A model generated the notes under the pieces. It had not been told where the DNA came from and did no database searches. It worked only from the letters and a program-made list of their open reading frames with translations. A stretch of DNA of 64,000 bases, taken from contig CAMHEZ010000005.1 of assembly GCA_946184295.1 (NCBI GenBank), positions 1-64,000 on the forward strand, in the 5' to 3' direction. Within the stretch, counting starts at the first letter, position 1, and each line of letters starts with the position of its first letter. This stretch comes from an uncultured Clostridia bacterium. GTDB taxonomy: Bacteria; Bacillota; Clostridia; Oscillospirales; Acutalibacteraceae. The position numbers were made by a program, and so were the translations under genes. Of the stretch, positions 54,947-62,800 are shown one piece after another.

Positions 54947-55780
54947 TTATTGGACCAGCAATTTGTAAATATCGCCTTTTTTCAATCCTGTCGCCTTAGC
55001 GGCTTCCTTGGCAGCCTCGCTGACCGACAGACCGCCTTCCATCAGGGAACGCGCCAGTTCCGCCGCCTGTTCGGGGGTATAGGATTCTGCCTCCGCAGCG
55101 ACCGAGGCACCCTCCACGATGATGACAAATTCGCCTCGCGGGGTCTCGCCCCCTTCGCCGTAACGTGCCGCCGCCTCCGACAGCGTAGTACGGATTACTT
55201 CCTCGTGCAGCTTGGTCAATTCCCGCACAATGGCAATCTGCCGCTCGCCCAGCGCATCATACAGATCGGCCAGCATATCCGGCAGTTTGTGGGGCGCCTC
55301 ATAAAAAATCATTGTGCGCTTTTCGCCGCGAATTTCCGCCAGGTGTTCTCGGCGGCTTTTTTTGTTCACGCTCAGAAATCCCTCGAAGGTAAACCGCCCC
55401 GAAGGCATGCCCGACATCGCCAGCGCGGTAATGACGGCGCTCGGCCCCGGCGCGCAGGTTACGGGAATCCCCAGTTCGTGACACTTGGCAACGATATCCT
55501 CCCCCGGGTCGCTGATGGCGGGCATACCCGCGTCGGTCACCAATACGCAGCTTTCCCCCGCCAGCAGCCGCGCCGTGATGACTTCGCCGCTCGACCGCTT
55601 GTTATGTTCATAATAGCTGATGAGCGGCTTTTTGATGCCGAAATGATTGAGCAGCTTCATCGTGACCCGCGTATCCTCCGCCGCGATAAAGTCGCATTGC
55701 TCCATCGCCGCCACCGCGCGCGGACTCATATCCCCCAGATTGCCGATGGGCGTTCCCACCAGCATCAATTGTCCTGCCAT
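54947..55780 (-). CDS. rsmI: 16S rRNA 2'-O-ribose C1402 methyltransferase RsmI
   Basis: Methylates the ribose of C1402 in the ribosomal decoding centre using S-adenosylmethionine. The 277 residues have LMLVGTPIGNLGDMSPRAVAAM, FIAAEDTRVTMKLLNHFGI, the SAM site LVTDAGMPAISDPGEDIV, CAPGPSAVITALAMSG, EAPHKLPDMLADLYDALG and RELTKLHEE, all typical. It overlaps trmN6 by 16 bp and is probably translated by coupling. Confidence 0.95.
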   Translation of the reverse strand: MAGQLMLVGTPIGNLGDMSPRAVAAMEQCDFIAAEDTRVTMKLLNHFGIKKPLISYYEHNKRSSGEVITARLLAGESCVLVTDAGMPAISDPGEDIVAKCHELGIPVTCAPGPSAVITALAMSGMPSGRFTFEGFLSVNKKSRREHLAEIRGEKRTMIFYEAPHKLPDMLADLYDALGERQIAIVRELTKLHEEVIRTTLSEAAARYGEGGETPRGEFVIIVEGASVAAEAESYTPEQAAELARSLMEGGLSVSEAAKEAAKATGLKKGDIYKLLVQ

Positions 55781-56472
55781 TTTGAAGCATCACCGTACCT
55801 TCCGTATATTTCTTTCATCTCCGCCGTATAGCCGCCGTCTGCGTCTTCCACCAGCAGCGTCGGGAGACATTTCAGCCCCGGCCTGCCGCCGCGCCGGCCT
55901 TCCACCAGCACCAGCCACGGCACACTGTCGCGGCGCTGCTGCACCAGCCGCATAATTTTCGGTTCAATGCCGACCTCCCGCATGGCGCAGATCACGTCAG
56001 CCAACCGTTCCGGCCGCTGGCAGACGCAAAGCCGCCCGCCGTATTTCAGCAGATAATACGCCGCGCGGCACATGTCCTCCGCATTGCAGAGCTGCTCACT
56101 GCGCGCAATGGTGCGTGCCTCGGTCTTGTTAACAAAGCCCGACCCCGCCGTGAAATACGGGGGATTGCAAGTAATCAGGCTGTAGTGTTCCCGCGGCAGG
56201 TGCTGCGCGATTTCGCGTAAATCGGCCTGCACCACGCGGAACCGCTCGCCGTCCCCGTTGGCGGCAATGCTCCGCCGCGCCAGCTCGCAGCATTCCGCCT
56301 GAATCTCCACGCCAATCACCTCGGCGGGACCGTCGCCGCTCAGCCACAGCAGCGGAATAATCCCCCCGCCGCTGCACAAATCGACCGCGCGGTCGATGCG
56401 TTTCGGGTTGGCAAAGCCCGCCAGCAGCACCGCGTCGGTGCCAAAGCGGGCATTCGGACTGACATAAATCAC
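55765..56472 (-). CDS. trmN6: tRNA1(Val) A37 N6-methyltransferase-like protein (TrmN6/YfiC)
   Basis: Class I SAM-dependent adenine methyltransferase. The 235 residues have RFGTDAVLLAGFA, the SAM motif AVDLCSGGGIIPLLWL, VIGVEIQAECCELARRSI, the adenine-methylase motif ITCNPPYF, and a C-terminal KEIYGRYGDAS. The GTG at 56472 has GGGAGG 4-5 nt upstream. The same frame stays open upstream and encodes VWEETVTKEPLAGGRV, which resembles the usual N-terminus of the family, so the true start may be further out, perhaps an ATT at 56529 with AAGGA 10 nt before it. It precedes rsmI, a common pairing in Firmicutes. Confidence 0.88.
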   Translation of the reverse strand: MIYVSPNARFGTDAVLLAGFANPKRIDRAVDLCSGGGIIPLLWLSGDGPAEVIGVEIQAECCELARRSIAANGDGERFRVVQADLREIAQHLPREHYSLITCNPPYFTAGSGFVNKTEARTIARSEQLCNAEDMCRAAYYLLKYGGRLCVCQRPERLADVICAMREVGIEPKIMRLVQQRRDSVPWLVLVEGRRGGRPGLKCLPTLLVEDADGGYTAEMKEIYGRYGDASKWQDN

Positions 56473-56553
56473 CCGCCCTCCCGCAAGCGGCTCTTTGGTG
56501 ACGGTTTCTTCCCATACATTGTCAAAAATGACCCATCATTCCTTCATACAGAC

Positions 56554-56593
56554 AAAAGGCGGAGCAATCCCCGTATGAAGGAATCGCTCCGCC
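56554..56593 (-). terminator. Terminator of the ferredoxin gene
   Basis: On the minus strand GGCGGAGC (56593-56586) pairs with GCTCCGCC (56565-56558), then TTTTG. Confidence 0.82.
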
Positions 56594-56636
56594 GATCGTT
56601 TATTTTAGCTAATCTCCGCTAAAGCCGTTCAAAGAA

Positions 56637-56804
56637 TTACTCAGCAGAAGGAGCACCCACCGGGCAGGTATCTGCACAGGCGCCGCAATCAATGCAGACA
56701 TCTGCGTCGATCACATAAGGAGTGCCTTCTTTGATCGCTTCCACGGGACAACCTGCTGCGCAAGCGCCGCAGCCGATACAATCTTCACTAATTTTGTATG
56801 CCAT
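56637..56804 (-). CDS. 2x[4Fe-4S] ferredoxin
   Basis: A 55-residue clostridial-type electron carrier. Two CxxCxxCxxxCP clusters are complete: CIGCGACAAGCP at 9-20 and CIDCGACADTCP at 37-48, in a two-fold symmetrical protein of the usual length. It starts MAYKISED; GGAGGTG lies 6 nt upstream. It has its own promoter (56837-56865) and terminator, which suggests high expression. It fits an anaerobic fermentative metabolism. Confidence 0.96.
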   Translation of the reverse strand: MAYKISEDCIGCGACAAGCPVEAIKEGTPYVIDADVCIDCGACADTCPVGAPSAE

Positions 56805-56836
56805 AAATAGCACCTCCAGAATTGATTTACACCGAG

Positions 56837-56865
56837 ATTATACCGCAAAAATCACAAAATTGCAA
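56837..56865 (-). promoter_or_regulatory. Promoter of the ferredoxin gene
   Basis: On the minus strand: TTGCAA (56865-56860), 17-bp spacer, perfect TATAAT (56842-56837). Confidence 0.72.
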
Positions 56866-56974
56866 GTCAATTTTCTCACAAGATTCCCACGAATTTTATT
56901 GCATTTTCACCAAAAAGCAAGAGTTAGTCACCGCAAACTTTTATTAGGTTTGTCAAACTTTTCCCTGTCACACA

Positions 56975-58249
56975 TTATGATTCATACACGTTGATGACCA
57001 GACCGGTGGTGGGCTTGGGATAGAAATAGGTGGACTTCTGCGGCATTTTCTCGCCCGCGTCCACGATGTCCCTGATGTCCTGAATGCGGGTGGGATTCAG
57101 GATAAAGCAGCACTGATACCTGCCCTCGTCCACGGCGGCGATGGCCTCGCTGAAGCTGCGGGTGTAGTTGACACAGTCCTCATTGTTGCAGTGCATCACG
57201 CGCTCGAGCACGAGCTGGTGCAGAATGCTGATATCCAGCTTCCGCAGGGCCTCGCTGCTGTCGGGCATGATCTTATCCATGGCCTCGCTGGTGCTGCGCA
57301 GCTTGAGCAGATACCATTCGTCATTGCCCACATACCACGCCGCCACCTTGCGGCCGCGGTTGTAATATTCTTCCAGCGTGGGCTTGACGCTGTCCACGCC
57401 GTGATGCTTGTCAATGCGGAAATTCATGTCGATCTGCTCGAGGAACTTCTCCACATCGAAATCCGCCACGCCTTTGATGAGACGGTGGGTCGGGAACAGG
57501 CTGAACTGATTTTCATCCATATTGACCAGCAGCATCATGACATAATCACAGGGCGAACCGTCAGGAGCGCCGTTTTCATGGCACATATTGCGGTATTTGA
57601 GCGACGTCTCATAGCGGTGATGACCGTCGGCAATATACAGATTGCGGTGCTTGAAATCGCGGCAGATCGCCGAAACCTCCAGCTCGTCGTCAATCACCCA
57701 CAGACGGTGAATACACTTGCCCTCCGTGGCTTCCATATCCGGCTTGCGCTCGGTGAGCATATCAATTTTGGAGGTGGTGCGGTTGCCCTTGTCGGAATAC
57801 AGGGAATAGATCGTGCTGATATTGGACTGCGTCGCCTGAATCAGATTCAGTCTGTCCTGCTTGGGCTTGGAGAGCGTAAACTCGTGCGGCATAATGACGC
57901 CCTTGTCAAACTCTTCCAGCTTCACCAGGCTGATAATGCCGCGCACGCTCTTGGTTACCCCATGCAGCGTGTACTGCTCCTCATAGACATACAGCGCGGG
58001 CTTGGGGTCGCGTGCCATCACGCCGTCGGCCATCCAGCCCTTGAGCACCTCGGCGGCCTTGGCATACTTGTCGGCAACGCCGTCTTCGTCAACCGGAAGC
58101 TCCACCTTGACAATGTTGTTTTCATTCTTTTGCAGATACTCGGCGCGCTGCTGCCCGTTGATGATATCATAGGGCGGACACAGAAGCTCGTCCATCATAC
58201 CTGCCTTTTCGGTGAAACGGACGCCGCGGAACGGTCTGACTTCTGCCAT
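56975..58249 (-). CDS. DUF1015-family protein (SerK-like)
   Basis: Member of the DUF1015 family; an archaeal member is a free-serine kinase (SerK), so a kinase role is possible but not shown here. The 424 residues start MAEVRPFRGVRFTEKAG and contain LCPPYDIINGQQRAEYLQKN, MPHEFTLSKPKQDRLNLIQATQSNISTIYSLYSD, LYIADGHHRYETSLKYRN and MLLVNMDENQFSLFPTHRLIKG, with the conserved DGHHRYE triad region. The ATG at 58249 has AAGGAAGG 9 nt upstream; the frame is open to 58315. No serA or serC gene is nearby. It may share a transcript with the acidic-tailed membrane protein gene at 58351. Confidence 0.88.
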   Translation of the reverse strand: MAEVRPFRGVRFTEKAGMMDELLCPPYDIINGQQRAEYLQKNENNIVKVELPVDEDGVADKYAKAAEVLKGWMADGVMARDPKPALYVYEEQYTLHGVTKSVRGIISLVKLEEFDKGVIMPHEFTLSKPKQDRLNLIQATQSNISTIYSLYSDKGNRTTSKIDMLTERKPDMEATEGKCIHRLWVIDDELEVSAICRDFKHRNLYIADGHHRYETSLKYRNMCHENGAPDGSPCDYVMMLLVNMDENQFSLFPTHRLIKGVADFDVEKFLEQIDMNFRIDKHHGVDSVKPTLEEYYNRGRKVAAWYVGNDEWYLLKLRSTSEAMDKIMPDSSEALRKLDISILHQLVLERVMHCNNEDCVNYTRSFSEAIAAVDEGRYQCCFILNPTRIQDIRDIVDAGEKMPQKSTYFYPKPTTGLVINVYES

Positions 58250-58350
58250 ATCCGATCGCCTTCCTTTCGGTAAGTAGTTTTTTAGAAATTCCAATATGCG
58301 CCAGCGTGTTGGCACGCAGGGATTTGGAACAGATCCAACTGACTGAAAAG

Positions 58351-58941
58351 CTAAAATGATTCTTCGGTCAATGCTTCCTCAGCTTCGTCAGCGTCCTCAC
58401 CGGACGCATCCTCCTCATCTTCCTCTTCTTCCTCCTCGTCTTCCTCTTCCCGGTCTTCCCCGTCATCGTCTTCCTCGACTTCCTCTTCTTCCCCGGCCGT
58501 TTCGTCAACGATGCCGCCGGAGTAGCTGAAGATGCTCACAATGTAGCCCACAATCAGGACAGCCGTGGTGATCACATAAGCATAACGCATCAGAGAATCC
58601 TCCACCGTGAACAGCCTGAAGAGCAGACAGCCGAGTACCGACCAGTTGCACACCAGCGCGAACAGCTGAACCGCCGCAAAGACCAGAAAGCCCACCGTCA
58701 GGGTATTCTTTTTCACCTTGGTGGCCATGCAGGAAATGGTGCCGATAAAGAAGAGAATGATGAGTCCCGCCGCCGTAATGGCCGACAGGATGCCCACGGT
58801 AAAACCTTCGCTCCGCGCAATAAAGCCGTTGTAAAACATCGTGCCGAAGGCGGCAATCAGCAGCCCCATCGTAACGACGTCCAGCAATATTTCTCCGGCC
58901 ATCTTTTTTACCGAATTGTTTGAGACATTTTCATGATTCAT
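58351..58941 (-). CDS. Four- to five-TM membrane protein with polyacidic C-terminal tail
   Basis: Unrecognised. The 196 residues have hydrophobic segments at about 18-40, 49-70, 79-100 and 118-140, then a tail of about 50 residues made almost wholly of Glu and Asp (EEEEVEEDDDGEDREEEDEE and onward). The tail would be cytoplasmic or extracellular depending on topology and could bind cations or basic proteins. The promoter at 59012-59040 precedes it. The DUF1015 gene lies about 100 bp downstream on the same strand. Confidence 0.75.
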   Translation of the reverse strand: MNHENVSNNSVKKMAGEILLDVVTMGLLIAAFGTMFYNGFIARSEGFTVGILSAITAAGLIILFFIGTISCMATKVKKNTLTVGFLVFAAVQLFALVCNWSVLGCLLFRLFTVEDSLMRYAYVITTAVLIVGYIVSIFSYSGGIVDETAGEEEEVEEDDDGEDREEEDEEEEEEDEEDASGEDADEAEEALTEESF

Positions 58942-59011
58942 GAACGCTTACTCCTCTTGGTCAACAGTATTGAACCCCTCGGGACAAAGCCTCAAAAGGT
59001 CCGATATATAA

Positions 59012-59040
59012 ATGTTATCATTTTAATCAGGTACAGTCAA
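59012..59040 (-). promoter_or_regulatory. Promoter of the acidic-tailed membrane protein gene
   Basis: On the minus strand: TTGACT (59040-59035), 17-bp spacer, TAACAT (59017-59012). The 453-bp gap 58942-59394 holds this and the divergent promoter at 59259; the sequence between is T-rich with no supported gene. Confidence 0.6.
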
Positions 59041-59258
59041 GTGATTTTTGTGAATATCATTTCTTTTTTTACGTTTTTCCCCGATTTTCTTCCTCATCTT
59101 CCCTTTCCATTCCCCGTCGCCCTGCCGGTTCCGGCCCCACGTAAACGTCACAGCGTATCACAGGCGGCCATGGATATGCCGACAAAATAATATGCTGCAT
59201 TTTAGCCTAAAAGAATGAGCAATGGTTTTATTTTTTTTGCAAAAAAATAAAAAATCGG

Positions 59259-59286
59259 TTGCAATTTATTGAATCTATGGTATAAT
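59259..59286 (+). promoter_or_regulatory. Promoter of the HD-GYP gene
   Basis: TTGCAA (59259-59264), 16-bp spacer, perfect TATAAT (59281-59286). The leader of about 100 nt ends with GGGAGG 12 nt before the ATG. Confidence 0.68.
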
Positions 59287-59394
59287 TGATGTAAGCGGTT
59301 TTCAAGTTCAGCGTTACTGCGATTCTGAAACAACTCAAAATAACGCGGACGCGGTTTTTCCGCTCCGTAAGTACCCGGGAGGCTTTGATCGGTA

Positions 59395-61284
59395 ATGCCA
59401 AATGAAAAGAAAGAGAAAAAGATAAAGAAAAACAAAAAGGAAGCTCCTAAAAAGGTGCACGGCACTCTGGAAATCAATCTGGAAAAAGGCGAGCTGATGA
59501 TGAATAACGAGCAAAGGTCCAACAGACTTTTTGCCAAGATCTGTCTTTTTGCCGGATTTCTGACGTTGTTCTGTCTCCTGCTCAATGAACTGGGTATTTT
59601 TGTCATTGACCCTGTTCTCATGAGAATTGTCTGCATTGCTTCGGCAATACTCTTCTTTATTCCGTTCATCATCACTTTCGTGGTGCGCAGCAAGGGCACA
59701 TGGGTCAAGTACTTCATGGTCACGGATATTCCGCTCATCATCATCATGCTGTATTCCGTGCTTTCCTACCACGTCATGATCCTGTGGGTTTTCCCGCTGA
59801 TGGCGACTGTTCTTTACTTCGACAAGAGACTTATGAACTTTACCACACTGATTTCTCTGATCGGTATTGTCATCGGTCATTATCTGGCCGCAACGTTCCT
59901 TTGTCTGGGTGATGACCCGCTGAGAACCGTCGAAGCAGCCATGCTGTACGGCGCGCTTCCCCGCATGATTCTCTTCCTTGCCGTTGCCTATGTGGCACGC
60001 CAGGTCGCCAAGAAATCCTCCAAGATGCTCAGCGATACGGTTGACAATTCCAACGAGGTCGGCCGCATGACCAGCGGTATCCAACGCGTTATGGACAACA
60101 CGCAGGGTCTGATGAATACCCGCGACATCAAGTCGCTGGCCAAAGCGATGGCGCCCAATATCTCCGGTCTGCTCAGTTCCATGCTGGAACTCTCGCCTTC
60201 CGAGACGCCCAACGGCATTGTCAGCCTGCTCGACGGCGACAAATTCTATACGGTAGATCAAACCGGCGCACCCGTCAATCTCTGCCGTGATCTGGGCGAC
60301 GATATTGGATTTGAATTCAACAACACGCGGTTCAAATTCAGCAAGTTTATCAACGACGCCACCAGCTATGCCGAAGAGCGCGAGGGCTTTGTCAACATCA
60401 GATTCTACAATCAGGGCAAGCTCACGGGCTTCGCGGTGTACCGGCAGGATGTGGACTCCGACGACTACAGTCTGAAGGAAGTACTGGATATCTTCACCAG
60501 CAGTACCACCAGCATTATCGACAACACCATGCTGACGGCCGACATGTTCCGCACGCAGGAACAGCTGGCTTACTCGCTCGCCGTCGTTTCCGAAAACTCT
60601 TCGCAGGAAACCGGTCAGCATATCCGCCGTGTATCCGAATACGCGAGAGTCATGGGACGCTATGTCTGCGACAGCGAAGAGCAGCTTGAAACCTTCCGCA
60701 TTGCCTCCATGCTGCACGATATCGGCAAGCTGATGATCCCCAAGGAAATCATCGAGAAGCCCGGCCGACTCACGGCGGAAGAGTTCGGCATCATGAAGAA
60801 GCACGTCATTTACGGGCGCGACATCATCGGCAGCGCCCCCGGCGAGGTCATGGAAATGGCACGGCATATTATCCTCCACCACCACGAGCGCTGGGACGGC
60901 ACAGGTTATCTCGGCATTTCGGGCGAGGATATCGACAAGTTCGCCAGATATGTCTCGGTGTGCGACGTGTTCGACGCGCTGCTCAGCCGCAGAAGCTACA
61001 AGGCGCCGTGGCCGGCACAGAAGGTATATGAGGAAATCACCTCGCAGAGCGGCAGACAGTTTGACCCCGCCGCTGTTGAAGCCTTCAAGAAGTGCTACGT
61101 GGAAATGCTGAAAATCAGAGATCAGTTCCCGGATGACGATCAGGAAGAAGTGCTGGTCGTGGAGGACACGGTCGATCAGGGCACCGCCAATCCCGCGCAT
61201 CCCTCTAAGCAGGTACAAGATGATCGGAGAAAGCTCCCCAAGATCAACATTGATCCCGCCATTGTCACGCCGATTTCCATCTAA
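59395..61284 (+). CDS. Membrane HD-GYP-type phosphodiesterase
   Basis: Predicted to degrade c-di-GMP or a related cyclic dinucleotide. The 629 residues have a very basic N-terminus (MPNEKKEKKIKKNKKEAPKK), about six hydrophobic segments at 40-200 (LFAKICLFAGFLTLFCLLL, YFMVTDIPLIIIMLYSVLSY), a GAF-like middle region at about 220-400, and the HD-GYP domain. Key residues are ETGQHIRRVSEYARVMG, MLHDIGKL (HD near 441), IILHHHERWDGTGYLG (near 500) and SVCDVFDALLSRRSYK. The third motif letter is Leu (GYL) rather than Pro. A strong bidirectional terminator follows. Confidence 0.9.
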   Translation: MPNEKKEKKIKKNKKEAPKKVHGTLEINLEKGELMMNNEQRSNRLFAKICLFAGFLTLFCLLLNELGIFVIDPVLMRIVCIASAILFFIPFIITFVVRSKGTWVKYFMVTDIPLIIIMLYSVLSYHVMILWVFPLMATVLYFDKRLMNFTTLISLIGIVIGHYLAATFLCLGDDPLRTVEAAMLYGALPRMILFLAVAYVARQVAKKSSKMLSDTVDNSNEVGRMTSGIQRVMDNTQGLMNTRDIKSLAKAMAPNISGLLSSMLELSPSETPNGIVSLLDGDKFYTVDQTGAPVNLCRDLGDDIGFEFNNTRFKFSKFINDATSYAEEREGFVNIRFYNQGKLTGFAVYRQDVDSDDYSLKEVLDIFTSSTTSIIDNTMLTADMFRTQEQLAYSLAVVSENSSQETGQHIRRVSEYARVMGRYVCDSEEQLETFRIASMLHDIGKLMIPKEIIEKPGRLTAEEFGIMKKHVIYGRDIIGSAPGEVMEMARHIILHHHERWDGTGYLGISGEDIDKFARYVSVCDVFDALLSRRSYKAPWPAQKVYEEITSQSGRQFDPAAVEAFKKCYVEMLKIRDQFPDDDQEEVLVVEDTVDQGTANPAHPSKQVQDDRRKLPKINIDPAIVTPISI

Positions 61285-61301
61285 GTATTTAAAAAAATCC
61301 A

Positions 61302-61357
61302 TAAAAATTGCCGTTCGCGGTTCTCTTACACGGAGCCGCGAACGGTTTTTTTATGGA
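61302..61357. terminator. Bidirectional terminator between the HD-GYP gene and tmcAL
   Basis: A perfect 10-bp stem CCGTTCGCGG (61311-61320) with CCGCGAACGG (61336-61345), flanked by an A-run on the left and seven T on the right. The outer bases CCATAAAAA/TTTTTTTATGG extend the pairing. Confidence 0.92.
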
Positions 61358-61363
61358 TAAACG

Positions 61364-62575
61364 TCAGTCTGTCACAATCAATTTCGCGGTCATATCGGCG
61401 CCGCAAGGCTGCACGGCCGGCGTCATCAATGCCCACAGATCATCGGCGTGACATTCCAGACGGTACACATTCTGCGCTTCCTGCGGCAACGTCTGCACAT
61501 GTTTATAGGACGAAATGATCGGCAGGCTCGGATTGGCGGCGGAAAGCAGCGCCCTGCCCCGCGCATTCATGCCTAAGATACGGATATAAGGAAGGCTTTG
61601 CGCGTGAACCGCACGGATACCCAGAAAGGCGGAAAGCACAATACGGCGGATACGGGCATGGCTGTAACGCTTGGATTTGACGGCCGCATATAATTCTTCC
61701 AGCGAAACAGCCGTACGCACACAGGAAAAGACGCGGTTTTCCAGCCCCTCGGACACATCGGGCAGGGCGGCGAGCTGTTCGCGGGTCATCGAGCGCAGAC
61801 GCGCCAGTATGGCACGCTCGCACCGCCCCAAATCCGCCGGGGCCTGCCCCTCGCTGACGGCCTGACGCAAACCGGCGTCTGACGCGGGTGGCAGATACTG
61901 CGCCGCACGGTCGGCTCCATCATCCAGCAGCATACCGCGAATCGCTGTTGCGGAGGCAAATTCCCCTGCCGTGGCGGCAGCGTCATGCCCGACCCCTTCA
62001 CGGAGAATACCGATGGGCTGTATGCGGGAAGAAAGCCGTTGGAGGGCGCGGAGATATGCCACAGCCAGCGTGTTGTTGGGCAGGCAAAGCAACGCCGCGA
62101 GATCGTCGCCATACAGTGCCCGCACCGCCTCGGTACGGGCCGCCGCAAAGGGCTTGCCTTCCGCCAGTTTCTGATCGAGGAGCGGCTTGATGTCATCGTC
62201 CGACACCGCTTCGGCCGCCTGTATGAGTTGATGAACGCTGCCGCATTCCATACCGAAGCTGAGATAATCCACACAGCCCAGCGCGTCCGCCAGACCCACG
62301 CCGCCCCTGGCAAATTGCTCCGCCGTGGCGCAGGCAAAGGGCAGCGGCAGCTCCAGCACCAGATCCGCGCCACCCGCCAGCGCCATGCGCGTGCGGCTGA
62401 ATTTGTCGCACACCGCGCAGCTCCCGCGCTGCACAAAGTTGCCGCTCATGATGACAACAATATTCCGCGCCCCGGTCAGTTCCCGCGTCCGGGCCATGTG
62501 ATAGGCGTGACCATTGTGAAAGGGGTTATATTCGGCAATGATGGCGGCGGTTTTGCCGCTATCGGGTGTCTGCAT
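61364..62575 (-). CDS. tmcAL: tRNA(Met) cytidine acetate ligase TmcAL (YlbM family)
   Basis: Forms N4-acetylcytidine at the wobble base of elongator tRNA-Met from acetate and ATP. The 403 residues start with AAIIAEYNPFHNGHAYHMART, the nucleotidyltransferase HxGH-like site, then VVIMSGNFVQRGSCAVCDKFSRTRMAL, LVLELPLPFACATAEQFARGG, FGMECGS, and a C-terminal KSKRYSHARIRRIVLSAFLGI. The ATG at 62575 has GAGG about 5 nt upstream; the frame is open to a TTG at 62608 without a ribosome site. It is divergent from ackA, with overlapping promoters. Both proteins handle acetate. Confidence 0.92.
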   Translation of the reverse strand: MQTPDSGKTAAIIAEYNPFHNGHAYHMARTRELTGARNIVVIMSGNFVQRGSCAVCDKFSRTRMALAGGADLVLELPLPFACATAEQFARGGVGLADALGCVDYLSFGMECGSVHQLIQAAEAVSDDDIKPLLDQKLAEGKPFAAARTEAVRALYGDDLAALLCLPNNTLAVAYLRALQRLSSRIQPIGILREGVGHDAAATAGEFASATAIRGMLLDDGADRAAQYLPPASDAGLRQAVSEGQAPADLGRCERAILARLRSMTREQLAALPDVSEGLENRVFSCVRTAVSLEELYAAVKSKRYSHARIRRIVLSAFLGIRAVHAQSLPYIRILGMNARGRALLSAANPSLPIISSYKHVQTLPQEAQNVYRLECHADDLWALMTPAVQPCGADMTAKLIVTD

Positions 62576-62628
62576 GGTTCCTCGCTCCGCTTCTGACAGT
62601 TTTTTCAAAATGTTTTTTGTCCAAATCC

Positions 62629-62681
62629 TTGCAATTTCAGAGATTATGTACTATTATATACTATAAGAATCGTGCCGTCAA
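62629..62681. promoter_or_regulatory. Overlapping divergent promoters of ackA and tmcAL
   Basis: Plus strand (ackA): TTGCAA 62629-62634, 17-bp spacer, TATTAT 62652-62657. Minus strand (tmcAL): TTGACG 62681-62676, 17-bp spacer, TATAAT 62658-62653. The two -10 boxes occupy the same bases, so polymerase should be able to use only one at a time. Confidence 0.65.
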
Positions 62682-62800
62682 ATGCAAGATTGCAATCAAT
62701 GACTCTGCAATCCCTCCGTGAAGACGTTTGCGATGTTCTGAGGTGGGTGTCGAATGAACGGCTACTTGCCTAATTTTATCAAGACAAGGAGATCATTCCC

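Noticed and set aside
58933-59190. An 85-codon frame between the acidic-tailed and HD-GYP genes
   Set aside because: It overlaps the start and promoter of the minus-strand gene and lacks a ribosome site.
59335-61302. A 655-codon minus-strand frame
   Set aside because: Antisense to the HD-GYP gene, which has catalytic motifs, a promoter and a terminator.
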